A stretch of DNA of 12,969 nucleotides, from the NCBI GenBank assembly GCA_020056155.1, contig JAGVII010000695.1, positions 1-12,969 on the forward strand, given 5' to 3'. The notes beneath the pieces are model-generated. The model was not told where the DNA came from. It worked only from the letters and a program-made list of their open reading frames with translations, and searched no databases. Position 1 is the first letter of the stretch; every line of letters starts with the position of its first letter. The stretch is from Afipia sp. (lineage in GTDB: Bacteria; Pseudomonadota; Alphaproteobacteria; Rhizobiales; Xanthobacteraceae). The translations under genes were made by a program, and so were the position numbers. This document shows, piece by piece, positions 1 through 7,326 of the stretch.

Positions 1-49
1 CATGCAAGTGCATTAACTTCGAGCGGCGGGATCGTGTCCTGCGGTCCAA

Positions 50-1174
50 CTAACCCAGCAACTCGCCGTTGTGCTGTCCAAGCCGGGGCGCTCCGGAATG
101 CGGATGCGGGCGCTGGCCGTCGAAGGAAATCGGCAAGCCCACCACCGGCAAATCGCTACCGGGCAATGTGCGCATCAGATCGGAAGCCTGGAACTGTTCG
201 GTCTGCGCCAATTCCACGATGGTGTTGACCGGGCTGCACGGCACGCCTACCGCCTCGAAGGCGGCCAGCCATTCGGCGCGCTTTTTTGTCAGCAGCACCG
301 GCTTCAGCAGTCCGATCAGCGTGTCGCGATGGACAAACCGGTCCCGGCCCTTCGCAAATCGCGGATCGGTGCACCACTCGGGAAACCCAAGCACATTGGC
401 AAGTTTGTGAAACAGCCGGTCATAACCGGCGGCGATGACAAGCGGATGATCGGCGGTCTCGAATGCCTGATACGGCACGATGGTCGGCGTCGCCGCTCCT
501 GTTCGCGGCGAGAGTTCCTGCGTGACGTGATAGGTGGCGAGGGATGAATCCACCCACGACGCCGCGCTGTCCAGCAGCGAGGTATCGATGACGCAGCCCT
601 TCCCGGTGACATGACGCTGTTGCAATGCGCCCAGCGCGCCGATCACGCACCACTGCGCGGTGGCCTTATCGTTGATCGCAGGCGCGCAGAATGTCGGCGG
701 ATCGTCAGGGCGGCCGGTTTGCATCATCACGCCGCCGAACGCCTGCAGCAGCGGATCGAATCCCGGCGCCTTCGACAGCGGCCCCTTCGGCCCGAACGCC
801 CAGATCGAACAGTAGATCAACCGCGGATTGATCGCGCGCATGTGCTCGGGACCGATGCCGAGATCGTTGACCACACCCGAACGAAGATTCTGGATCAGGA
901 TGTCCGCGTCGCGCACGAGGGCTTTGAGTTTCTCGATGTCGGCTGCATTCTTCATGTCCAGCGTCACCGAGCGCTTGTTGCGATTGGTGACATGAAACAT
1001 GATCGAGGCTTCCTCGATGAACGGAGGCCCCCAGCTGCGCGCGTCGTCGCCGCCGTCCGGTTTCTCGATCTTGATGACGTCCGCGCCCATATCCGCGAGG
1101 ATCGCACCCGCCAGCGGACCTGCGAGTGCCTGCCCGATCTCGATGACCTTGATTCCGGCGAGTGGACCATTCAT
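50..1174 (-). CDS. CaiB/BaiF family CoA-transferase (class III)
   Basis: Likely moves coenzyme A between carboxylic acids in the cytoplasm, by the class III (formyl-CoA transferase/CaiB) mechanism through an aspartyl-CoA anhydride. The protein opens with the family's typical N-terminus (GIKVIEIGQALAGP, residues 7-20), followed by GADVIKIEKP (30-39) and GFDPLLQAFGG (138-148). Counted from the chosen start, the conserved NDK carries Asp169, the same number as the catalytic aspartate of formyl-CoA transferase. The length of 374 aa is slightly short of the usual 380-430. I chose the ATG at 1174 because GGAG lies 9 nt upstream; the in-frame ATG at 1189 has only a weak purine tract before it. It lies downstream of eno on the same strand, across a 124-bp gap containing a probable terminator. 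No acyl-CoA synthetase, dehydrogenase or second subunit is nearby, so the substrate cannot be named. Confidence 0.9.
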   Translation of the reverse strand: MNGPLAGIKVIEIGQALAGPLAGAILADMGADVIKIEKPDGGDDARSWGPPFIEEASIMFHVTNRNKRSVTLDMKNAADIEKLKALVRDADILIQNLRSGVVNDLGIGPEHMRAINPRLIYCSIWAFGPKGPLSKAPGFDPLLQAFGGVMMQTGRPDDPPTFCAPAINDKATAQWCVIGALGALQQRHVTGKGCVIDTSLLDSAASWVDSSLATYHVTQELSPRTGAATPTIVPYQAFETADHPLVIAAGYDRLFHKLANVLGFPEWCTDPRFAKGRDRFVHRDTLIGLLKPVLLTKKRAEWLAAFEAVGVPCSPVNTIVELAQTEQFQASDLMRTLPGSDLPVVGLPISFDGQRPHPHSGAPRLGQHNGELLG

Positions 1175-1246
1175 GGGGCGTATCTCCATATTTTCTTAAG
1201 CGCTACTCAAGCGACAGCGGCCCGCCAAAGCAAGCCGCTCGTCTGA

Positions 1247-1288
1247 CAAGAAAATGAAACCCAGCGATGCTCCTGCGGAGCTTCTCGC
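1247..1288 (-). terminator. Probable intrinsic terminator of eno
   Basis: Just after the eno stop, the minus strand can form a hairpin with an outer GCGA/TCGC pair (1285-1288 with 1264-1267) and an inner GCTCC-GCA-GGAGC stem, separated by a small internal loop. A T-rich tract, TTTCATTTTCTT, follows on the minus strand. Position and shape fit an intrinsic terminator separating eno from the CoA-transferase gene. The T tract begins a few bases past the stem, so termination may be partial. Confidence 0.5.
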
Positions 1289-1298
1289 GAGGCGCGGT

Positions 1299-2624
<1,326 letters not shown>

Positions 2625-2721
2625 CTACAGGAAGGCGCTCCTCGGGAAAAGACCATCCGAAGCTGTTGATCTCGTGACGTTTTGGTCGAGAACGGCTATC
2701 AGACGGCAAACGGAGACGTGC

Positions 2722-3201
2722 ATGTCCAGAAAGCCTCGCGCGGCCAGGTCCGCCGGAACATCGTTGCAACTCGGCCAACAGGTCGAAACGCCCACCTCGC
2801 CTGATACGGCCAAACTCGACCGGGTGCCGAATCCGCACGCCGATACGAACTACGTCGCGCGTTTCACGATGCCGGAATTCACCTCGATCTGCCCGGTTAC
2901 CGGCCAGCCGGATTTCGCGATTCTCGTCATCGACTACGTGCCGAACAAGTGGCTCGTGGAATCGAAGTCGCTCAAGCTCTACCTCAACAGCTTCCGCAAC
3001 GTCGGCTCGTTCCACGAAGACTGCACGGTGTCCATCGGCAAGCGGCTGACCACGCTGCTGGCGCCGCGCTGGCTGCGCATCGGCGGATATTTCTACCCGC
3101 GCGGTGGCATGCCGATCGATGTGTTCTGGCAGACCGGCAAATTGCCGAAGGATGTCTGGGCGCCAGATCAGGGCGTCGCGCCGTATCGCGGACGGGGATA
3201 A
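2722..3201 (+). CDS. queF: NADPH-dependent 7-cyano-7-deazaguanine (preQ0) reductase
   Basis: Reduces the nitrile of preQ0 to the amine of preQ1, a late step in making the tRNA base queuosine. The 159-aa length fits the short, unimodular QueF type. Cys57 ([11 protein letters not shown]), which forms the thioimide with the substrate, and Asp64, seven residues later, match the Cys/Asp spacing of Bacillus QueF. The signature ESKSLKLY (80-87) and FHEDC (97-101) follow. The ATG at 2722 has GGAG 6 nt upstream. The same frame is open back to 2416, but that extension overlaps the start of eno on the other strand and does not resemble QueF. The roughly 40 residues before [10 protein letters not shown] are the variable N-terminus of the family. 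No other queuosine genes are in the window. Confidence 0.96.
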   Translation: MSRKPRAARSAGTSLQLGQQVETPTSPDTAKLDRVPNPHADTNYVARFTMPEFTSICPVTGQPDFAILVIDYVPNKWLVESKSLKLYLNSFRNVGSFHEDCTVSIGKRLTTLLAPRWLRIGGYFYPRGGMPIDVFWQTGKLPKDVWAPDQGVAPYRGRG

Positions 3202-3214
3202 CCCCCACAATGTC

Positions 3215-3237
3215 ATGGCCGGGCTTGGCCCGGCCAT
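3215..3237. repeat. Perfect 10-bp palindrome in the queF/MFS convergent gap
   Basis: ATGGCCGGGC (3215-3224) and its exact complement (3228-3237) flank a 3-nt TTG loop. The element sits 13 bp after the queF stop and before the end of the convergent MFS gene. Neither side carries a run of T, so it is not a textbook intrinsic terminator, although such a stable stem could still protect 3' ends or help stop both transcripts. I recall similar GGCCGGG...CCCGGCC palindromes as abundant between genes in Bradyrhizobium and relatives. That is memory, not a search. Confidence 0.6.
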
Positions 3238-3260
3238 CTCGATTCATCGAGCACAGCGAT

Positions 3261-3284
3261 CAAGTCATCGGTGATGACAACTTG
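3261..3284. repeat. Small hairpin after the MFS gene
   Basis: GTCATC (3264-3269) and GATGAC (3273-3278) flank GGT. The stem can extend with CAA/TTG outside a 3-nt bulge. It lies 5 to 25 bp past the MFS stop on the minus strand. There is no T run, so any terminator role is uncertain. Confidence 0.35.
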
Positions 3285-3288
3285 AATT

Positions 3289-4464
3289 CTAGATATCCGC
3301 CATTTCCGCCGGCTTCTGATGCAGCAGGCGTGCGGCGACAATTCCCAGCACGAGAATGGCGGTCGCGCTCAGGATCAGCGTCGGCATTTTGCCGATATGG
3401 GATATCCCGAAACCGTACACGATCGGTCCCACCGCCTGCCCCATGAAAAAGCAGAACGCGTGGAGCGACAGCGCCGAGGCGCGCGCTTCGGGCGCGAGAT
3501 CGCTTGAGAACACCTGCAAAGAGCCGTGCAGCGAGTAGAAGCCCCAGCCCATGATGAGGAAGGAGATCGCCTGAACCTCCCAGCGGGGTCCGAGCGCGAT
3601 AACGACGAATTGCAGCGCCATGACCGTCGCGCCGCCAACCATCAGGCCCCTGACGCCAAATCGCGGCAGCATGCGCGACACGCTCATGGTGTAGAACAAT
3701 CCGCCCAATGCGAATGCGGCGATGACGACACCCGGTATCGACGCGCGGGTCTCGCCGAGTTCGAACAGAAACGCCGCGACGAACGGGAAAAGTCCGAGAA
3801 CGCAAAGTCCTTCGATGAAGACGGCGGTGAAACAGACACGCGCATTGGGGTTGCGCAGGATGGTGCGGTAGCCATCCTTGAGCGACTGGAAGCTAACCCC
3901 GCCTCTTGAGCTGGTGATGCCGCCGCGCCGGAATCCCGCGAACACCGCCACCGACGCGGCCACCATGATCGCGCCGAGAACCGCAAGCACGCCGCGCCAC
4001 CCGAGAAGATCACCGATCACGCCGGCGGCCGAAGAGCCCAGCAGATTTCCGGTCATTGCTCCGGCCAGCACGCGGCTCAGCGCGACTTGCCTCTGCGCAG
4101 TCGGCACGAGATCGCCCGTCAATCCGAATGCAATCGGGAACGTGCCCCCGGCCGCGATGCCGACCAGAACGCGCGACAGGAACAGCATTTCAAACGAGGT
4201 CGCCATCGCGCCGACGATATTGGCGGCGCCAAGCAGAACGAGACACGCGATCATCAGCCGCGGTTTGCCGAACATGTCGGCGGCCGCGCCCAGGATCGGC
4301 TGCACAATCGCGAACGTCAGCGCGAAAACAGCCGACAGGATCGCGGCTGTCGCAACGGTCACGCCGAAATCGCCGGCCACGAGCGGAAGCACCGGCTCCA
4401 GCGCGCGCGAAGACAGGGCAGATGCGAAGGTCGAGATCGCGATAATATTGAGAATCGGCAGCAT
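3289..4464 (-). CDS. MFS transporter, probable 12-segment drug/solute exporter
   Basis: An inner-membrane secondary transporter of the major facilitator superfamily, most like the DHA1 drug:H+ antiporter branch. The 391 residues show the expected pattern of about twelve hydrophobic segments in two halves, with a polar central loop at roughly 175-215. The clearest motif is motif A in the loop between segments 2 and 3: G59, D63, G66, K67 and R69 (GAAADMFGKPR). A conserved arginine and glycine pattern in segment 4 follows (LSRVLVGIAAGG). The substrate cannot be read from sequence. I kept the ATG at 4464, which matches the usual short N-terminus before segment 1. It has no clear ribosome-binding site and a GC-rich hairpin lies just upstream. 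It follows kdsA on the same strand after 66 bp and converges with queF. Confidence 0.9.
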   Translation of the reverse strand: MLPILNIIAISTFASALSSRALEPVLPLVAGDFGVTVATAAILSAVFALTFAIVQPILGAAADMFGKPRLMIACLVLLGAANIVGAMATSFEMLFLSRVLVGIAAGGTFPIAFGLTGDLVPTAQRQVALSRVLAGAMTGNLLGSSAAGVIGDLLGWRGVLAVLGAIMVAASVAVFAGFRRGGITSSRGGVSFQSLKDGYRTILRNPNARVCFTAVFIEGLCVLGLFPFVAAFLFELGETRASIPGVVIAAFALGGLFYTMSVSRMLPRFGVRGLMVGGATVMALQFVVIALGPRWEVQAISFLIMGWGFYSLHGSLQVFSSDLAPEARASALSLHAFCFFMGQAVGPIVYGFGISHIGKMPTLILSATAILVLGIVAARLLHQKPAEMADI

Positions 4465-4478
4465 CAGTCTGGCTGGAT

Positions 4479-4511
4479 GCCGCGTTACGCTCGCGGCCCT
4501 TTTTATGTTTT
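4479..4511 (+). terminator. Plus-strand terminator-like hairpin opposite the MFS leader
   Basis: GCCGCG (4479-4484) pairs exactly with CGCGGC (4492-4497) around a 7-nt loop. On the plus strand this is followed by CC, then TTTTT and ATGTTTT. The geometry is that of a rho-independent terminator reading rightward, yet no plus-strand gene ends here. On the minus strand the same hairpin lies 15 nt upstream of the MFS start codon, where it might affect translation. Confidence 0.45.
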
Positions 4512-4530
4512 GATTGTTATGATCTGGCCA

Positions 4531-5388
4531 CTACGATTTCGATTTTGCGAGTGCGTCGAAGGCCATCAGGTTCTTGACGAGGGCTTCGAAATCCTTGAGC
4601 GGCACCATGTTCGGGCCATCCGACGGCGCGTTATCCGGATCGGGATGCGTCTCGATGAAAATGCCTGCAACGCCGACCGCGACGGCAGCCCTTGCCAGCA
4701 CCGGCACGAACTCGCGCTCGCCGCCGGACGAACTTCCCTTTCCGCCGGGCTGCTGTACCGAATGGGTTGCATCGAAGATCACCGGCGCGCCGGTTGTGCG
4801 TGCGAGGATCGGCAGTGCGCGCATGTCCGACACCAGCGTGTTGTAACCGAACGATGCACCCCGCTCCGTGACCATGACATTCGGATTGCCGCCGCCGGTG
4901 ACCTTGGCGACGACGTTGGCCATGTCCCACGGCGCGAGGAACTGGCCCTTCTTGACGTTCACGACCTTGCCGGTGGCCGCTGCCGCCAGCAGCAGATCGG
5001 TTTGCCGGCACAGGAACGCAGGGATCTGCAACACGTCCACCGCTTCCGCCACGCGCGCGCACTGCTCGATCTCGTGCACGTCGGTGAGCACCGGCAGGCC
5101 GAGCGTCGAGCGGATCTCCGCGAAAATCGGCAACGCCTTGTCGAGACCCATGCCGCGCGCGCCGGACGCGCTGGTCCGGTTGGCCTTGTCGAACGAGGTC
5201 TTGTAGACGAGCCCGATCTTGAGGCGCGCGGCAATCTCTTTCAGCGCGGACGCGACCTCAAGTCCGTGCGCCCGGCTCTCGAGCTGGCACGGCCCGGCGA
5301 TCACCGCCAACGGCAATGCGTTGCCGAATTTGACGGTGCCTGCGGACACCACCGGAGCGGCTGAAGTTGTTAAATTATCATATTTCAT
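4531..5388 (-). CDS. kdsA: 3-deoxy-8-phosphooctulonate synthase (Kdo-8-P synthase)
   Basis: Condenses phosphoenolpyruvate with arabinose 5-phosphate to Kdo 8-phosphate, the precursor of the Kdo sugar of lipopolysaccharide. The 285-aa protein is full length. Cys34 in IAGPCQLES stands where the metal-independent E. coli type has asparagine. With His209 ([12 protein letters not shown]), Glu246 (FIETHPD) and Asp257 (PSDGPN), it reproduces the metal-ligand set and spacing of the Aquifex-type enzyme. This therefore looks like the metal-dependent class. Other hallmarks are [13 protein letters not shown] (61-73) and LTDVHE (101-106). The ATG at 5388 has only a poor ribosome-binding site, but no better in-frame start precedes the conserved domain. 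Upstream is a dispersed-type repeat rather than pyrG, so kdsA probably has its own promoter in 5389-5447, which I could not identify. Confidence 0.97.
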   Translation of the reverse strand: MKYDNLTTSAAPVVSAGTVKFGNALPLAVIAGPCQLESRAHGLEVASALKEIAARLKIGLVYKTSFDKANRTSASGARGMGLDKALPIFAEIRSTLGLPVLTDVHEIEQCARVAEAVDVLQIPAFLCRQTDLLLAAAATGKVVNVKKGQFLAPWDMANVVAKVTGGGNPNVMVTERGASFGYNTLVSDMRALPILARTTGAPVIFDATHSVQQPGGKGSSSGGEREFVPVLARAAVAVGVAGIFIETHPDPDNAPSDGPNMVPLKDFEALVKNLMAFDALAKSKS

Positions 5389-5447
5389 ATGACGCTTTTG
5401 CCGTGGGCGAACACGAAGATCAACCCGCAGACAGCATAAAGCAGGCC

Positions 5448-5529
5448 GTCATTGCGAGCGAAGCGAAGCAATCCAGTTTCCTTGCGAAGATTCGATGGAT
5501 TGCTTCGTCGCTACGCTCCTCGCAATGAC
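5448..5529. repeat. 82-bp imperfect inverted repeat (GTCATTGCGAG... family)
   Basis: The left arm (5448-5475) begins GTCATTGCGAGCGAAGC and ends GCAATCCA. The right arm (5496-5529) begins TGGATTGCTTCG and ends TCGCAATGAC. The outer 10 bp and the inner 12 bp pair perfectly. Between them the left arm has 6 nt and the right arm 12 nt (TCGCTACGCTCC). A 20-nt loop separates the arms. It starts 2 bp past the stop of the VOC gene and fills most of the gap before kdsA. I recall this sequence as a high-copy intergenic repeat in Bradyrhizobium/Rhodopseudomonas-type genomes. It may act as a transcript end or be a mobile palindromic unit. Confidence 0.75.
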
Positions 5530-5531
5530 AG

Positions 5532-6395
5532 CTATACTGTCTCGAATATCAGGGTTGCGCCAAAGGCGGCCTCCGGCGGCACCACAAGCCGCCCGATGTG
5601 CCGTTGCGACGCCACCCCGCCGTCGCTGAGCACACGCTCCAGCGCGCCGATGTCCGGTACCGCAAGGCGCAGTCCCTTCAACGAGGCGCCCTCGCCGTCC
5701 AGCCTGGGCGCGGTTCCGAACTGATCGCGAAACGACACCGCTTCCATGATCTCGACATCGCCGCGCGGCGTCGCCGCAGTGACGCCGATCGAACTGGAAT
5801 GCAGGTCGCGCACGCCCGTAAAGGCGTTGAGGAAGATGTGATGGTCGGCCGGATTGTCCGCCACGAGAACCGCACCGAGCACGCCGGTCGCACCGTTGGC
5901 ATGCTGCTGAAGTTCCTTTTTGTAGAACAAGGCCGGGTCACGATGCTGGATCGCGAAGAAGCCGTTGTGCGGCGACATTGCATCTCGCGCGAAGGCTAGC
6001 GTAAAGCCAACCGTCACGGTCGAACCGTCCGGCAATCTGGCGTCGCGCGTGAACGGCAACGCCTTCGAAATGCCGATGCCGTGCTCCTTGAAGTCCTCGA
6101 CATCGGCCTCGATGTCCCTGCTCTCCAGCGCGAGCATCGAGAGGCCGTCACCGCGCGCGATGAACTCGCAATTGGCCAAGCCGAACACGCGCGCAAGCCC
6201 CTCGCCGACCAGTTTCTCAGGTTCGCCGATCGTCAGGATTTCGATGAAGAAATTGGGAAACTGCACCACATGATTGTGCGTTCCCCAGGGATGCCTGTTG
6301 CGCGCGCCGACCTTGAAGCCGGCCCGGCGATAGAAGTCCGCCACCGCATCGAGATCGCGGACGGCATGGACGATGTGATCGAGACCGCGAGGCAT
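5532..6395 (-). CDS. VOC family protein, large glyoxalase-like domain
   Basis: A 287-aa protein of the vicinal oxygen chelate superfamily, most like the Glyoxalase_3-type proteins. The first module opens with GLDHIVHAVRDLDAVADFY (4-22), where His7 is the usual first metal-ligand position, and has THNHVVQFPNFFIEIL (39-54). A second module (about 145-287) includes DNPADHHIFLNAF and ends in a weaker ATLIFET strand. The reaction is unknown. Members include lyases, dioxygenases and binding proteins, and these proteins are often annotated only as VOC or glyoxalase-like. The ATG at 6395 lacks a strong ribosome-binding site. It lies 22 bp after the NIPSNAP stop, so the two are probably co-transcribed and perhaps translationally linked. 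It is followed directly by the 82-bp repeat. Confidence 0.85.
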   Translation of the reverse strand: MPRGLDHIVHAVRDLDAVADFYRRAGFKVGARNRHPWGTHNHVVQFPNFFIEILTIGEPEKLVGEGLARVFGLANCEFIARGDGLSMLALESRDIEADVEDFKEHGIGISKALPFTRDARLPDGSTVTVGFTLAFARDAMSPHNGFFAIQHRDPALFYKKELQQHANGATGVLGAVLVADNPADHHIFLNAFTGVRDLHSSSIGVTAATPRGDVEIMEAVSFRDQFGTAPRLDGEGASLKGLRLAVPDIGALERVLSDGGVASQRHIGRLVVPPEAAFGATLIFETV

Positions 6396-6417
6396 GATCG
6401 ATGCGCGAGGCGCGCCC

Positions 6418-6744
6418 TCACTTCACTGAGGAGAATGCGGTCGGCGTCAGAAGCTGGCTGACGATGTTCTCGACGATCTGACCGTCCTTTTCGCTTTCCG
6501 CGCGTGCCGAGAGCCAGGCTGGATCGGTCATGAACGCGGTCCACTTCTGCTCGCGTTCCGCCAGCGAGTCCCACTTCAGGAAATAGGTCAGTTCCTGATT
6601 GGACTGGCCGATCACCGTGGTGAAAAAGCCGGCCTGACGGATGCCATGCCTTTCCCATATCTTCAGCGTGTGGTTCTCGAAGCGCTTCAGCAAATTGGGA
6701 AGCCGTCCCGGAAGACAGCGATAGACGCGCATTTCCTGGATCAT
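6418..6744 (-). CDS. NIPSNAP family protein
   Basis: A 108-aa dimeric alpha-beta-barrel-type protein of the NIPSNAP family, recognised from the opening IQEMRVYRCLPGRLPNLLKRF, the central ERHGIRQAGFFTTVIG, and LTYFLKWDSLAEREQKWTAF in the second half. Bacterial members have no agreed biochemical role and often sit beside catabolic enzymes. Two ATGs, at 6750 and 6744, are in frame. The ribosome-binding site AGAGGG ends only 2 nt before the first but 8 nt before the second, so I chose the second. It is first in a two-gene unit with the downstream VOC gene and divergent from the PAAR-like gene across about 150 bp. Confidence 0.88.
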   Translation of the reverse strand: MIQEMRVYRCLPGRLPNLLKRFENHTLKIWERHGIRQAGFFTTVIGQSNQELTYFLKWDSLAEREQKWTAFMTDPAWLSARAESEKDGQIVENIVSQLLTPTAFSSVK

Positions 6745-6768
6745 GGTCATGGCCCTCTTGTTATTGAA

Positions 6769-6811
6769 CCGGCGCTGGACAACGCCGGCTAAAATTATGC
6801 GGGATCTCCCG
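6769..6811. promoter_or_regulatory. Divergent promoter region with two short palindromes
   Basis: Between the NIPSNAP and PAAR-like genes lie CCGGCG/CGCCGG (6769-6774 and 6783-6788) and CGGGA-TC-TCCCG (6800-6811). An AT-rich patch between them (6790-6799) contains -10-like hexamers on both strands (TAAAAT on plus, CATAAT on minus). I found no -35 hexamer at a good distance for either. The region must hold both promoters, but their exact positions and any regulator are not established. Confidence 0.3.
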
Positions 6812-6895
6812 GTCCGGCATATAGTCGCCTGCCCGGCAGCTTATCAAGCGTTTCCCGGATGCTTTCCTGTTCTTGCGCCCCATACGAGGTTTGTC

Positions 6896-7216
6896 ATGCG
6901 GATGTTGTTTTGCCCGATGCTCGTCGCGGCGGTTGTTTCGGGCTCCGCATATGCGCAAACACCCGGCGTGGTCACAGGCGGCGCGAACGGCATCACCTTC
7001 AACGGCAAACCCGCCGCGCGTCAGGGCGACACGACCAGCGACGGCAGCGTGATCGTCGAGGGATCGCCGAACGTCTTCATCAACGGCAAGCCCGCGGCTG
7101 TCGTGAGCGGCAAGACCGGATGCGGCGGCGTTGTCGTTGGCGGCGCAGGCGGCATTTACATCAATGGAAAGCCCGCGGCCCGCACCGGCGATCAGACCTC
7201 GGGATGCCCGAAGTAG
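6896..7216 (+). CDS. Exported PAAR-like repeat protein
   Basis: A 106-aa protein with a clear Sec signal peptide: MRMLF start, hydrophobic core at about 7-19, and a likely cut after AYA at residue 20. The mature part has the PAAR-repeat pattern, with NGKPAA at 36, 63 and 90 (exactly 27 residues apart) and SPNVFINGKPAA in the middle. PAAR proteins normally cap type VI secretion spikes, stay cytoplasmic until secretion, and bind zinc through histidines and a cysteine. This one has no histidine at all, and the mature chain has two cysteines (76 and 104) that could form a disulfide in the periplasm. GAGG lies 6 nt before the ATG at 6896, which fixes the start; the frame upstream to 6743 is not coding. 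No VgrG, Hcp or effector gene is nearby, so its role is unknown. Confidence 0.85.
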   Translation: MRMLFCPMLVAAVVSGSAYAQTPGVVTGGANGITFNGKPAARQGDTTSDGSVIVEGSPNVFINGKPAAVVSGKTGCGGVVVGGAGGIYINGKPAARTGDQTSGCPK

Positions 7217-7228
7217 GCATCAAACGAC

Positions 7229-7287
7229 GCCGTCGCCCTGAGGTGCGACGGCGGCAACGCCGCCCTCGCAAGAACTCGCACCTCAGG
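7229..7287. repeat. Nested palindrome with alternative stems
   Basis: CCTGAGGTGCGA (7237-7248) pairs perfectly over 12 bp with TCGCACCTCAGG (7276-7287). Inside it, GGCGGC (7250-7255) pairs with GCCGCC (7259-7264) around AAC. A competing stem pairs GCCGTCGC (7229-7236) with GCGACGGC (7245-7252). The element lies in the gap between the convergent PAAR-like and ClpP-like genes, so it probably marks or stabilises transcript ends. The CGCACCTCAGGATGACG end resembles a repeat I recall from Bradyrhizobium-type genomes. Confidence 0.65.
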
Positions 7288-7326
7288 ATGACGAGTCAGC
7301 GACCGTAATCCAATGTCATATAGCTC

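Noticed and set aside
611..1246. 211-aa plus-strand frame opposite the CoA-transferase
   Set aside because: Arg-rich shadow with no domain; the opposite strand has the conserved catalytic Asp169 context.
4087..5364. 425-aa open frame on the plus strand opposite the MFS gene and kdsA
   Set aside because: It spans two real genes on the other strand, is Arg/His-rich and has no recognisable motif.
5448..5529. CRISPR array or insertion-sequence ends
   Set aside because: There are only two inverted arms, with no direct-repeat array, no transposase and no visible target-site duplication.
6743..6895. N-terminal extension of the PAAR-like protein
   Set aside because: It would bury the signal peptide and runs into the NIPSNAP start region. 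A GAGG 6 nt before 6896 marks the true start.
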